Assembly (NCBI RefSeq): GCF_964355755.1
Contig: NC_092676.1
Coordinates: forward strand, 5,562,288 to 5,626,287
DNA: 64,000 nt
Source: Antedon mediterranea
Taxonomy: Eukaryota > Echinodermata > Crinoidea > Comatulida > Antedonidae
Reading direction: 5' to 3'
Notes under the pieces: model-generated
What the model saw: only the letters and a program-made list of their open reading frames with translations
The model's database searches: none
Told to the model about the DNA's origin: nothing
Translations under genes and position numbers: made by a program
Shown: in pieces, positions 16,101-31,100 of the stretch
How the letters are laid out: every line of letters begins with the position of its first letter
Numbering within the stretch: position 1 is the stretch's first letter

Positions 16101-19100
16101 TACTACATTTGGGCATATCACACTTTTTTGTTACATAAAGTTTGATAGCGTAGACAGAGCTAAGGCCACAGTAAATAAGCTGACAAATCATGATCCTAAA
16201 GCTCTGTCTACACTATCAAACTAGTTTGACAAGAAAATGTGATGTGCCCATATATGGACATGATGATGTTATATCAATACTATATTTAGGCATATCACTA
16301 CCATATTTGGGCACATCACATTTTTTTGATGATAAAGTTTAATAGTGTAGACAGAGCTTAACTCCTGCTTGTGGTTGATCAATAACTGTTGTGTTGCATT
16401 ATTTCTAGGACCAGTAGTGGTGATAACATTTCCAACAGTTCATCTGGAAGTGAGAGCCAGCAGGAGGCTCAGACTAAGAGCCTGTCACAACTGAGTGCTA
16501 GCCTGGGTAACATGGGCAGTACAGCCACTGCCAGGCCGGGTAAGATACTCTATCTCAATGCACACATATAGCTTTGTTTATTTTAATAGTATACTAATAG
16601 TACAATAGTTAATTTATGCAAAAAATAATGTGCGACTAACCGTAATAAGGAGCTTTGTTTTGCTGCAACCAATGTATTGATGTGTCTCCTACTGATCGTC
16701 ACCTTTATCTAGATAAACTGTTTCTTAGAATTGGAGCGAGGAAGCACCTCTAACCACATGTAATGCGCACAATATATTAACATGAAGAAGCTACATGCAC
16801 ACATGCATACATAGTTGTTTCATCATGTTTGTAGTATACAAACCTATGAGGGTTATTTATAGGCTAAAGTTAACTTTGCAGATAACTAAAATAACAATCA
16901 AACATTTATCAATCAATTGATAAGAGCTAGCTTTACTAATAAACATAAGCTAAAATATATTTATATTATCAAATGTTTACTGAAAATCAGTAATTATTTT
17001 TAATAATCTAAAGCTCTGTCTACACTATCAAAGCAGTTTGACACAAAAAAAGTGTGATGTTCCCAAATATGGTAGTGATACACCCAAATATGGTAGTGAT
17101 ATCACATCATTTCCATATATGGGCACATCAAATGTTTTGGTTACATAAATTTAATAGTGTAGACAGAGCTTAATATTCTTGTTGAAAGCTTTTAAAGAAA
17201 ATGGTTGTAATTGTATTAATCAACAATTTATTATTGTATTGTTTTACTTTATTACCTTAAACCAACAGAAGAGTTATATCCCTACTATTACACAACGCCC
17301 CTAATGTGTGATGATATGTGTAAGTCATAATACTATATTAATTTCTGGATGTATTTTGGTGACTGTACATTTGTGCTTAATGAATGTAATTTACTATCAA
17401 GTTTGTACTTTTCATAATTTTGGGTTTGTTTTTTTTTCCGTTTTTTTATTGTCGTCAAATTTATTTTATGCTATAAACATATCAATATTTTCTGTGTATT
17501 TTTGGTGATTTCATTTGATTTCATTTTTTTTTATTCAATATAATAAACTAAAAAATTAGACATATATGAGGAGACTCTGAACCTTCTGCTGTACAAACTA
17601 AGTCAGAAGGCAGACAAAATTGTATGACGAAGCCCGACGAAATGTCTTGACTGTCATAGTCAGAGCATCGTGCACTAATTTTAGGTCAAACTTTAAACAT
17701 GCTTAATTTTCTCCCGACAAGACAACTCATCAGGCCTTGTCGTAAACAATGTTTATAATAGTACATCATATTTGAATGGGAATGCCACAAATTAGCACAG
17801 TGATTACATTTATTTTTATATTATATAAACACCTAATATATAACACCTAAATATATTCCTGTCATTTGATTGGACGATTGTGCATCACATGACATGCAAT
17901 AGTACGCACTATTTAATGATCGTTAAATAGTACTTTTTTCTCTATTATAAATTAGTGATTACATTTATTTTTATATTAATCCATTCACTAATTCATTATT
18001 AATATTTCTATGCATGCCCATGTATTTCATGTGTTTTTATATTACCTTAGAGTCTGCTGCAAACTGTTTGTATTTTCTAACTATGGGTATTGAAGAGTTT
18101 TCTGACTCTGAAGGTAGCTTGAACCCATATTTTATTAACGTCATGTGCTTTCACATTCTACCATTTTATTCTTTTTTTTAATTTTACATTGCTTCATTTC
18201 ATATTGATTGATGTGTTTAAAATGAACCATATTATAACCCAACTACTCGCTTTAAAAATATATTTTTGGTTATAAGAAAAAATAAAACCTTATTATAGCT
18301 CTTTCTACACTATCAAACTAGTTTGACAAAACAGTTGGGTGTGCCCAAATATGCTAGTGAAATGACATCATCATGTCTGACAGTGTAGACAGAGCTTTAG
18401 AAATGGTTTTGTTGATGAGAAATGGAAGGATCGAAAGGTCTAAAGCTATGTCTACACTATTATGTGACAAATTTATGTGATATGCCCATATATGGTCATG
18501 ATGATGTAATATCACTACCATATGTGGGCATATCACTACCATATTTGGGCACATTGCATTTTGCTTTAGGAAAATGAGAGAAATGGAAGGAACGAAAGGT
18601 CTAAAGCTATGTCTACACTATTATGTGACAAATTTATGTGATGTGCACATATATGGTCATGATGATGTAATATCACTACCATATTAGAGCATATCACTAC
18701 CATATTTGGGCATATCACTACCATATTTGGGCAAATGAGAGAAATGGAAGGAACGAAAAGTCTAAAGCTATGTCTACACTATTATGTGACAAATTTATGT
18801 GATGTGCCCATATATGGTCATGATGATGTTATATCACTACCATATTTGGGCATATCACTACCATATTTGGGCATATCACTACCATATTTGGGCAAATGAG
18901 AGAAATGGAAGGAACGAAAAGTCTAAAGCTATGTCTACACTATTATGTGACAAATTTATGTGATGTGCCCATATATGGTCATGATGATGTAATATCACTA
19001 CCATATGTGGGCATATCACTACCATATTTGGGCACATTGCATTTTGCTTTAGGAAAATGAGAGAAATGGAAGGAACGTAAAGTATAAAATAAAGTAATTA

Positions 19101-22100
19101 ATAAATAAACAAAAGTGATAACCTTAAATGATGATGAAAGAGACTAGTAATATAATTGAAGATAACAATTCATTTTCTGCATGTTTTTTTATACCAGATG
19201 ATAATGCATCGAGTATACCATCCGATGTCAAACTATCAATACAGTTGCAACCGGCGCTGATTACAGTCTTCAATGACAGGAATGAAGATGGCGTGTCACC
19301 GAAAGAGAAGATTAAGGAACATCTATGGAGTGTACATTTTAAGGAATATGGAAGGTATATGATGTAACCATTTTTTTTCTGAATTAAATAGAAGGCTTTT
19401 GAAGGCATGCAAGAGCAATCTCACAACTAGTACACACATAAATTGCCATTTACAGCATACTATTACTATTTAATGAACTCCTACACAGATACAAACAGCA
19501 CACCTACAGAACCCCTGAGGATTGATGCATACTACTTATAATTTTAAAAGGGCAAAACCTGAATCCAGTTGATTGGTTGTAATGCCAGTGTCTTAAAATA
19601 CTAATGTAAAATTGTTTAGGGATTGCAAACTTTGTGATCAGTGGCATAACGTAGAGACCATAGGCCCCTTAAGAACCCTAAGTGGCCCTCCAATGCTCTG
19701 GAGACCTCAGGTGTTTTTAGCCCTTTTCAACATATTATTTTAATGCCTGTTTTTTCCTCTGGGCACTGCTTAGGAGCTCCAAGCTTAGCTCCAGGGCCCC
19801 GAGTTTAACCAGTGAACGCTCCTAGCTGTTGTTTGGAATGCATTCAAAATGTTATTTTTGTGTATTTGTTTCAGGGGTATATGTATGTACAGAACTGTAG
19901 AAACACAGGAACTAATTATCAAAGGCATTCCAGAAAGTCTGAAAGGAGAAATATGGATGTTATTCTCAGGGGCTATTAACGAGGTAAACTTGAAGTCAAG
20001 AAAATCAAAAATTCAAAGTAGAGAACTTTAGATTTTTGATGACCTAGGAACAACTTAGGTCATGTCAATTGATGTGTCATATGTTTGGACCTAGAAACTA
20101 CCAAAAATTGTGTTAACGTCTAAGTGAGGAATCGTCCTTCCCAGCATGCACACAATGAATAAACATGACTTAATTTAGGTCGTTCATTGTCTGTCATCAC
20201 AAATCATAAGCTCCCTATTTGATACACAGATGAGAACTTAGGTCATGTCAAATTGCGATGAAAAAGTAAACAGTTTATCCATCCTGTAATTGGCAAATTT
20301 ATGCTCGCTGTTGCATGCGAACAAATTGCCATGAAAAAATAAAACTTTTTTTTCATAATTAGATGGCTACACATCCTGGCTATTATTTATCACTAGTGGA
20401 GCAGAGTTTAGGCAAAGAGAATATAGCAACGGAAGAGATTGAGCGTGACCTGCACAGGTCACTACCGGAGCATCCTGCATTTCAATCAGAGTTGGGAATT
20501 GCTGCTCTAAGACGCGTCTTAACAGCTTATGCCTTCAGGAATCCAACTATAGGTAATATATTAATTATATTTATATAATATAATGTTTGTATAATATTTA
20601 ATTATTCTTGTAGTCTTTATTTAAGTTGATTGTTAAGGATACTGTAGCAGATTGTGTGGGGGAAATAGGATTTGAACAACACCACTTAATTGGGTATATA
20701 AAATACATAAGTATACAATATTATAGATAGATTTTGTATCAGACAAAGATGAATATCAAAAATGCAGTAAAGTTAAAGTAAAAGCATATTTCTTTAAAGC
20801 TCAGGTAGAGGCATGAATTTTAAATATAATATTTGGTTAAAAATTAATTGTACATAAATCAAATATTTGTAACAGAAATCGAGACGAAAAAACATGAATT
20901 TCCCTTAATATGGTCAAATACAAAATTTGGCAAAATTCATAAAAACCAGGAAGACTTTTTTTCAGTAGTTAGGTAGTTAACCTAATGTAATAACATGTCT
21001 GGTGATTCCCTAGACAGTGAAAAAAGATGGTGGATATACGGTGGATAATTTTTGCTATAGCATGAAAATAAAAATCTGAAGTTGAATAAAAATATTAGAA
21101 ATGTAATATTCAAGTTATATTACCTATATTTAGTCATCTGATAACATTTTTTACCACACCATTTATTTTTCATAGCTTTTTAAAATGCCTCTCTATTTAC
21201 AAAATTTGTGTACAAAAGAATAGAGATTTTACTGTGTAATTTGAACTATCCCCCCACTGATAAGAAAGGGCTTATTTCAACAAGCTCGTGTAACACACAT
21301 AAAATCCCAAAAATTATGAAACATAGGGGAAACTATAGATCGATAATTATTGGAATGTATGATCAATAGAAATTTTTTGCCCGCACCTGGCCTTTAATGA
21401 ACAGGCCCTCTTGCTGACCTGTGTCTGTTCACCTTCATACCAAAACTAAACTTAAAACATATCATCTTAAATATTTAAAAAACCCACCCTGACTTCTGAT
21501 TGGCCAACAATAATCCAAGTAGTTTGATAAATTAGCCTTTTTCAAAAATTGAGACAAAATTACCGTTAACTTTGTCTGGGGCTTTTTTCTAGGCCACATG
21601 GTACCATATGATATGTGTAACTGTAAGAGGAGTAACTGGATAATAACCTCTATAGTATGAGTTATTATCACAATATTGTTTCAATTTATAGGTTATTGCC
21701 AAGCAATGAACATAGTAACGTCTGTGTTACTCCTGTATGCAAATGAGGAGGAGGCATTCTGGTTGCTTGTTGCTATATGTGAGCGTCTTCTACCAGATTA
21801 CTACAACACGCGTGTAGTAGGTGCTCTTATTGATCAAGGTATGGACTCAATTTATGAAAAATTAAATGGGGGAATGGTCAATGAAGTTATTTTTAGATCA
21901 TAATTTAATTTTTTTTTTTTTGCAGGTGTGTTTGAAGCTTTAACCAAAGAATATTTGCCGCAACTTTATGACCAAATGAAGGACTTAGGAATATTGAGTA
22001 TGATTTCACTGTCATGGTTCTTAACAATATTCCTAAGGTAAATAGTTTCATTAACACTTTGACTGCCAAACACGAAGATCTTCGTTTTTGGAAACACAAC

Positions 22101-25100
22101 GCTTGACTGCCAAACACGAAGATCTTCGTTTTTCGCATTTTTTTACGAAATCCGGTAGATAGGTTAATTATTGGTATATACTATAAATATGGACACTATA
22201 TTCGGTCTGGACCGTGAATATTTAACTTTTTGAAAGTAACTAATCTGGTTACGAACGATTGTCTAAATGGTACCTGTCGAAATAACATACACCGCGCATC
22301 ACAGTAGCGCGTACAGCGATGGTTTGGCGCATTGTGTATCGGTCGCGCGCTAGCTATGCCGCCGAAGCATTACAAAGGTTTATGTGGATTGGTATGTTTG
22401 TTTGTTATCTGAATAAAAAATAATGGATGAATTTTCAATATGAAGTCTTTAATTTTATTATTGTATGTATACCATAATTGTTTTGGTGTTTCACTGTAAG
22501 TGGCCGAGTTTCACGCAACAAACTTGTTTAGAAATGGTATAAATATTATCATCAGTTTACTAGCTAGGCTAGTAGTACTAAGCTATAGCCTAGGCCTAGT
22601 CGTAAAACGGTTCCGGACCAACTTTAGGCCTAGTTAACTTGGCCTGGTGTCTTTACTATGTGGATTTTGGCGAAACATTGATGTAAGATTTATGATTTAT
22701 GAAATGTAATACATTTTTCGATAGTGATAACTTGTTTTTATAGGCCTACCGGTGCCGTGTAAGTAACTTTTTCGTTGTTTGTTTATCTCCCCGGGCGATA
22801 TTTTCATATTGTGATGTCTTGCACAAAATCGCGAATATCTCGACTTTCTTGCGCGAAACTACGAAAAACTCAAAAAGTGAGTTACTTTCATTTTACTATT
22901 ACGATTTACATATAGCGATTTGAAAATCGTTCTTGGTACCATTGTAAAGCTAAAATCTTTATGAATATTTTAGTCTAAATTACATGTAAATCAGATCACA
23001 TACATAGTTTCAATCAGCTTTAATAAAAACATTGAATTGGGCTATAAACGCTGGCGGTGGCAGTTTCTAACTGGAAAAACCTCTGGCAGTCAAAGTGTTA
23101 AAGATGTATTGTCAAAAAGAAAAATCAAATATGAAGATTAAAAAACAGACTTTCACTCTTTTAATAAGTTAATCACTGTAGTAGAAAAAATAATAATGTT
23201 TTATAAAAAGACAAAATAAATGATGATATTTAATCAAAAACCTATTGACTTCTAGACAATTTTACTATGTTTTTGCATTAGATTAAAGTTTTTTCAGTTG
23301 AAAATCTTTTTTTTCCTATTTTTAGTCAAAGTGAACAAAATTTTAAAAAAATTAAAAAAAATTTTAAAAATTATTTTTCAGGGGAACAATATACCTTTAA
23401 ATGTATAAGTTTGTTATGGTTTTTAATGGGGAATAAAGAAATAATAGAAATTGTTTATCTGCCAACTCCATGATCCTGGGTTCAACTCTGTATAAGTGTA
23501 ATAAAGTTCATTTTTTCCTAACACTACTCCATAAACACAATGTTTATAATAGAGTACAACATCATATTTGAATGGGATGCTGCAAATTAGCACAGTTATT
23601 ACATTTATTTTTATAATATATAACACCTAAATAAATTCCTGTCATCCGTTCATGATGTGCAATAGTACGCACTATTTAATAACCGTTAAATAGTACTTTT
23701 TTTTCTCTATTATAAAATCATGTTTTTTTGTTACTGCAGTGTGATGCCCTTTGACAGTGCAGTTAACATCATCGACTGCTTCTTCTTTGACGGTGCCAAG
23801 ATCATCTTCCAGATTGCTCTTGCTGTTCTTGATGCCAACAGTGAGAAGTTGATTGATTGTAAAGATGACGGGCAGGCAATGACCATCCTCAGCCGATATC
23901 TTGAGAATGTTTACAATCATGACGCAACGTTGAGGCAGTCACACGAAGAACGACAAGAAGAGGAGATGAAACAGGTAAGGAACGTCGGTAGAGATATAAA
24001 CTGACAGAAAGCATGAATAAATTGTACAGATTATTACAAAATTAGTCTGAAATTAATGTAAATACCTGTAAGGTTAAATATTGGTGTCATTTTAACCTCC
24101 AGTTATGGAACGGCGCACCACTATTGTTAAAGACCGACAGACAATGAACATATTTTGTCCTTGGTAGCATCCCATACCTGGCAGCTGATATGCATTATAA
24201 CCATCAATCTCCAAACTTTCCAAAAGTTGTTGCATAGTAGAAGTTTTTCAGAAAAAAATGAATCTTTATATTTTAACAAAATATTTGTTTTTAAAGGGAT
24301 AGGAAATGAAGAAGCATTTATACACAAATAGTTACTCTTATTTTGTCTATTTGATGTTTTTATATTATATTTTATTGAGTGAGTGGCCGAGCAGTCAAGA
24401 CAGTCTTTCACCTTAGAGGTCACCCAGTATAAATAAATAATAAAAAAATAAAATCCTCTGATGTCACATGTAAAAATATTGTTTATCAGAACCCCTGCAA
24501 GGAATTAATTATCACACAAAAATTGAATTGTTCATGTATTTATTGCAATTCTTTCTCTCCCAGCAACATAGCAATGACATCACTGATCTGATCCACAAAT
24601 CTTACGTAAACTTTGGATTCCTGACGAACGATACGATCAACAAAATGCGTCTGAATCAGAGGTTAAAGGTCGTGCAAGAACTTGAAGACTCTGCGCGAAG
24701 AACTGTTGTTCGTAGTTTGACCCCTGAATCAAACTTTAGTCAACGTGAACTTGAAGAGCTGTACTTGTTGTTCAAGGTTTGTTTATTGTTTAAAGATTTG
24801 CAATGAGATATTAATTCTGTGACTGTTGTCTGCCCTAAAACAATCACTTTCACACCATTTTCCGTACATCGGGTCATCTCTACTTAAATCTATTAAAAAT
24901 GTTGCCTTTCTCTCTAACCGTATAAACTTTTTTATGTAGAATTTAGTCATATATGTTTTATTCTCAACATAATGTTTTTTTATTGGTTTTCATGAATTTT
25001 AACTTTTGTACTGTTGATATTGGCGTAAATTTTAAGCTGGGACTTCTGGCTTACCAGCTATATAGCTTCATTGTCTCTTGAGAAGCCCCAGACGTTGTTT

Positions 25101-28100
25101 GTCAAAACAAATAATTAAAATAAAAAGAAGTTGGCGTTTCTCAATTCACACTTTGTGAAATGCATCGGTGAACAACAACTGAATATTTTTCCTGTTCTTT
25201 TAAGGAGGAACATATGACCGGTTCGTTTCTGAGTGCATCTCCAGCCCTAGACCAGACACATCATTTCCTAAGCCAGTACAAGATAGATGAAGACAAGTTT
25301 ATTCCGTTGGTACTTGCCTTGTCGCCATGGTCTGGTGGGGAGCATGCTGAATTGTTGGCTAGGAGAGCATTCAGGGTAAGAATTTCTATTGATTTACCAA
25401 ATGGAAGCATAGCCTTGGAGACATTGTTTAACAATTATGTTTTTACTCAGGGTAAACTTGAGGTACCCGAGTCTAGTACTTTCTCATCTTTTTCTTCCAT
25501 CTGGACACCATTGAGTAAAAAGTGCGATTTATAAAGTAGTACTCCTCCTTTATTCGTTGTAGTATTGAGCTGGGATTTAGCATGAATATACTACAGGGAC
25601 ATGTCCTCAAAGCTATAGAGCCGGATGTTTAAATTTCAAACCGGATGCAGCCATATCACGTCTCGAAGATGGTACCGTATAGCCATATTTGGTAGCGAGG
25701 TTATTGATGTGTATGTGACGTTACATCCGGTTTTATGACGTCATTACAGCTTCTTTTGCTGCTGTACCCCGAGTATCGCAAATTCGTGCTTGTTGGGCAA
25801 ATATTTTGCCTTACTCTGATAATTTGTACTTGAGTACACGTAATCACAAGTAATTCTCAGGTGGGACATGAACCAATGACCTCCAGGTCACTAGCATGGC
25901 GTAGACCACAGAGTCTGCCCTAATGGCTAGAGATCCAATCCCAAGTAAGAAGTGGGTACTGCACCAACAAGATTGTAATTGAATAACTATTGTGGAGTAG
26001 CTTTGCTTCAGGGATTTGAGTAATGGAGCAAATTTTTTAGCAAGTGTTCTTAATATAGTTAGGAAAAAATACAAAAGTTATATAAGTATAATGTATAAAG
26101 TAGGGAAAAACATCTGACAGATTACTCAACTTCCTAACGCAAAGCTATGCCACAGTAGTGAAATACAATTAAAATCCTAATTATGTTTTATCATGTTTAG
26201 GTGTTCAATGATTCAGCTGATAGTGGATTGAATTTTAAAGACTTCACCATCGTACTTGGGTTGATGTTCAGAGCTGACATCGGAGATCGGCTCAAGTTAT
26301 TGTTTCGCATGCATCAACCTCCAGCGTTGATGATCGACGAAATTGATAGTCCTGCTGATGAGACTAGTCTGGGTGAGTTTCTCTCTTTTGACCATGTTAG
26401 GAAAACTTCACCGTTCACTGTTCTTGTAGCCGTCTTCTCCATGCTATACACTTTTATTTTAACTTTGAAATTAAGAACTACCAAAAATCCTGTATCACTA
26501 TTTCTACTATAAATTAACTAAATATCCCTCTCTTTATTTTGTTTTTTTTTACTGGTTGGAGTAATTTATTTGGTTGAATTATGGGAAACCCTTCACAAAT
26601 ATCTTGAGGGCAGCAGCATAACTAGAAAACAGATAATCATAAGATACAGGACATATAAGCTCCTTGGCCAATAATACTGTAGATTTGTAGATGGAATCGC
26701 GATGACACCATATGATTAAGTTATAGTTTGAAAAAGAATTAAGAATTAAATCAAATATGATATGAATATAACAGACACTGGTGCTTCTCCTGAAGAGGGA
26801 TGTGAAGAAGTTGAAACAGCTACTGATGCCGCAGAAGAAGCAAGTAGCTTCTTTGAACCACAAGTTGAGCCTGACAAAGAGCGTGCCGTATCTAGTGCTA
26901 TTGATGTGTGCTCTGATAGGGTGAGACCATTTTGTTTTTTTATCGGTGTATAGCTCAAAGAAATTTAGAATTACAGACACATATGCTTGGATTAAAAGTG
27001 AGTCATGAAAAAGAAATAGTGTTGCCACTAGGATTTCTCCAACATGTAGAAACAAATGCTTGAGATGCCAAAATAAACAGTATTATCAACCTTTCACTGT
27101 GCCTGACTCAGTGTTCTCCCCAGGCCTTTGAAGCGTCACGGTACCGTGACGCTTGGGTTCCCTACCGTGACGCTTTACGGTCGGCCGTGACGCTTAAAAC
27201 CTTATCCGTGACGCTTAAAAATATCAACCACAACAATCTAAAAATAGATTAACAGGCAGGTACGGTACTTTCTCTAGAGCTGAGGCGCGGCATGCATAAA
27301 GAGCCTAATGCATACGAGACACGTGACATGACCACTAGACGAAAAACAAAAGACTGCTACTGCCATGTCTCTCTTTTGATCTCTAGTATTTGGCTGTTGT
27401 CTAAAATGTAGTAACTTGTATATTGTAAATAAAGTAAATGATTGCATTGTATTGTTTTTCTTGTAAAAATGTTGTGTATCAATATCACACTGAATTAATC
27501 GACTCTATCGGTAGGATTTACTCTTTCGTCGGTAACATACGCACGTCATCAAATGATTTCTAGGCGCAATTTAATGCTAGCTGCTTTGATCGTATAATAC
27601 ATTCAAGAAGGCTACGATCGTTTTCCTATTTGCTAGTGCGCTAAAGTCTTATTTCACTTAACTTAAGGTACATTTGTACATCGGTGCTAGAATGTTTTAG
27701 GCCCTACTTCGTGAGAAAGTCTAGTGACAAGGGATGTCACATGGTATTGTGATATCAGTACTGCGATACTGTATGTCACATGGTGCTTTCACCGGCCGAC
27801 GCCGAGAGATGTAAGCACGTGTTTTGTTACTGCCATGTCTCTCTTTCGAATGTTTTCCTATTTCCTAGTGCGCTATGAAGTCTTATTTCCGGGCAACTAG
27901 GTGTCTTACTAATGAGTAGGCCTAGTTTTATTTTCATCGGGACTTGCCCCCGATGTTTGTATTTGAACGCAAAAAATGTTTTTTTATCGCATATGTTTAC
28001 CCGCCGGCGAAAAAAAAAAGTAGGCTACGAACGTTTTAATGTTTGCTAACGCGCTATGAGGTGTCGTTTCCGGCTAACTACAGTTGCCTACTGATGAGTA

Positions 28101-31100
28101 GGCATATTTTTTTTTTCATATATCGCGTACAGTATGTTTACCTGCGGAAAAGTAGGCTCAATCGGGCTGTTTGCTGGCGCGCTATGAAGTGTCCTTTCCG
28201 GCCAACTACAGAGTTGTCCTACTGATGAGTAGGCATTTTTTATTTCATCGGGGAATTCCCCTTGACGTTCGTAATGAACGCAAAAAATGTTTCTTATCGC
28301 GTATGTTTACCGGCGGAAAAAGCAGGCTACGATCGTGCGGTTTGCTAGCGCGCTATGAAGTGTCTTTCCGGCCAACTACAGAGTTGTCCTACTCATGAGT
28401 AGGCCTAGTTTTATTTCATCGGGGAATTCCCCTTGACGTTTGTATTGAACGCAAAAACATTTTTTTATCGCGTATGTTCACTGGCGGAAAAAGTATGCTA
28501 CGGTTTTACTGTTTGCTAGTGCGCTATAAAGTTTCGTTTCCGGCCAACTAGAGTTGTCCTACTGATGAGTAGGCTAATAGATTAGGCCTATTTTTTCATT
28601 GGGGCTTCCCCCTGACGTTCGTAATGAACGCAAAAAAATGTTTCTTCGCGTATGTTTACCGGCGGAAAAAGTTGGCTACGATCGTTTTGTTGTTTGCTAG
28701 CGCGCTATAAGTGTTATTTCCGGCCAAACCAGAGGTGTCATTCAACATAAATGTTATGTGCGAGAGTACCATTTCCGGCCATCTAGGGTGTAAATTACCA
28801 AAAATCGCCATGGTGGGGCTGTGACTCAAGTACTTAGTGTCGGAATGCCCCCCCCCCCCCCACCTCGGGAGGGGGGGGGGGTGGGGCCAAAGCGTGACGC
28901 TTGATGTGAATCCTGGGGAGAACACTGCTGACTTATTCTGCATATATTAGTTATAATATATATACTTATTTACCAAAATGAAACATAGCCTTGGAGACAT
29001 TAATCTATATACATTTATGCTACTGAATTGGTCGTGTAATTTTACGTATCTCATCCGAAACCGCTGAATGATACGTGCTCACATTTGGCACGCTGAAGTT
29101 TCTTGATAGACCACACACGATAGACTATATAAAACTTTCCTGAATTTTAAGGATAAACACTAAAAAAAATGCCTGATTTATTTATTCTGCATAACCAGAC
29201 AGTTTCTCAAGACTAACTTATTTTTTCTGCACTGTGATTGATGATGATGTAATGATGCCATACTGCTTAACATTTTACTTTTGATCTATAATTTACAGAC
29301 AAATAAAATAACACATACTGTAACAGATGACAACTTCCAAGTACAAGCTAATACCAAAGAATATGAAGATACCAGTCTTACAGGAGATACAGAGATTCCA
29401 ACAGTGTTACTTGAAGACTCTTCTGGCATAGAACTCACAGATATAGGTAACATATTTATAAAGCTTTGTCTATACTATCAAACTTTATGTGACAACAAAA
29501 TGTGATGTTTCCATACAGTATATGGACATGATAATGTCATAATCACTATCATATTCGGGCATATCACTACCATATTTGGGCACATCACACTTTTTTTGTC
29601 AAACTAGTTTGATGGTGTAGACAGATTTCTTTTTCCATTACAAATTGTCATTTCTGGCTTTTTTTTAAAATTTTGTTCTTTCGTAGTATTTTGCATATAT
29701 GTATGTTATTTAAATTAATAGACGACCAATTAATTGATTAAGTAATAATAAATGATTATTATATTATATTATTATTAAATTATTATTATTATTATAAATT
29801 CATTATTGTGTTTAGGAAAGAAAAAGAAACTAGAAGAGAAAGATGTTTATCAATCATTTCTACAAAAATGGGAAAAAGAACGAGAGGAGGAAGAAAGAAG
29901 AAAAAGTTATAAAAATATGCCAATGATGTACCAGGTAAAATTGTATTAATTCATAATAAAAATGAATGAAATTGCTTTTACAATACATTTTTAAAACATT
30001 AATACAGTACTGTGCCTATTTTAATGTACAGTAGAACCTCCATTTTACGTACGGTACGGGACCGAAAGGCGTACGTAAAACAAGGGATTCGTAAAATCAA
30101 GGTTGACCTTAAATTGACCCCAAATACGTAGAGATCGTAGCTAGCCGTATTTGCCTACTTCTGTACTACTGTGTACAGTATGCGTCACTAGCTTAGCCTT
30201 AGCTAGGCCTAGGCTATTCAGGCTAGCAGGCCTAGCAAGATGTGAGGCCTAACTAGAAAAGTACAGTATATACAGGCTGTGCGATGTTTAAATAAAGTGT
30301 AAAATATAATTGTTTTCTATCAATAAAAACAGTCGCTGCTTTAGGGGGAATGCACGTGCGTAGCTTGTCCCACACACAGCAGAATTCCTCACACAGCCAT
30401 GATTGTGGCTTTGTGTGCTTTGTTGTTAAATTGCGCCCTCAATGTAAGAAAATGATGACGTCATCGGTTATTTTAAGCGTACGTAAAATCAAGGGAACGT
30501 AAAATCAGGGTACGTAAAACACAGGTTCTACTGTATAAAGTAAGAGTGTGTGATGCAATGTGCTATGCATTAGGTTCTGTCTATAAAACTAGTTTGACAA
30601 AAAAAGTGTGATGTGCCCAAATATGGTTGTGTTATGCCTAAATATGGTAGTGATATGACATCATCATGTCCATATATGGGCACATCACATTCTTTTTTCA
30701 CAAAAAGTTCGATAGTGGAGACAGAGCTTTAGGCTTCGGGTTGGGAGTTTGAATCCTACAGTCGTTATAGGCAAGACACTTTACTTTGTCTCACTCCACC
30801 CAGGTGTACAAATGGGTACTTGGTATTAAAGGTCAAACACAACTGCGTTGAGCACTAGCTGCAACATTATTGTGTTTGGATATGGGTACTTGGTATTAAA
30901 GGTCAAATACAACTGCGCTGAGCACTAGCTGCAACATTATTGTGTTTGGATATGGGTACTTGGTATTAAAGGTCAAATACAACTGCGTTGAGCACTAGCT
31001 GCAACATTATTGTGTTTGGATATGGGTACTTGGTATTAAAGGTCAAATACAACTGCGCTGAGCACTAGCTGCAACATTATTGTGTTTGGATATGGGTACT

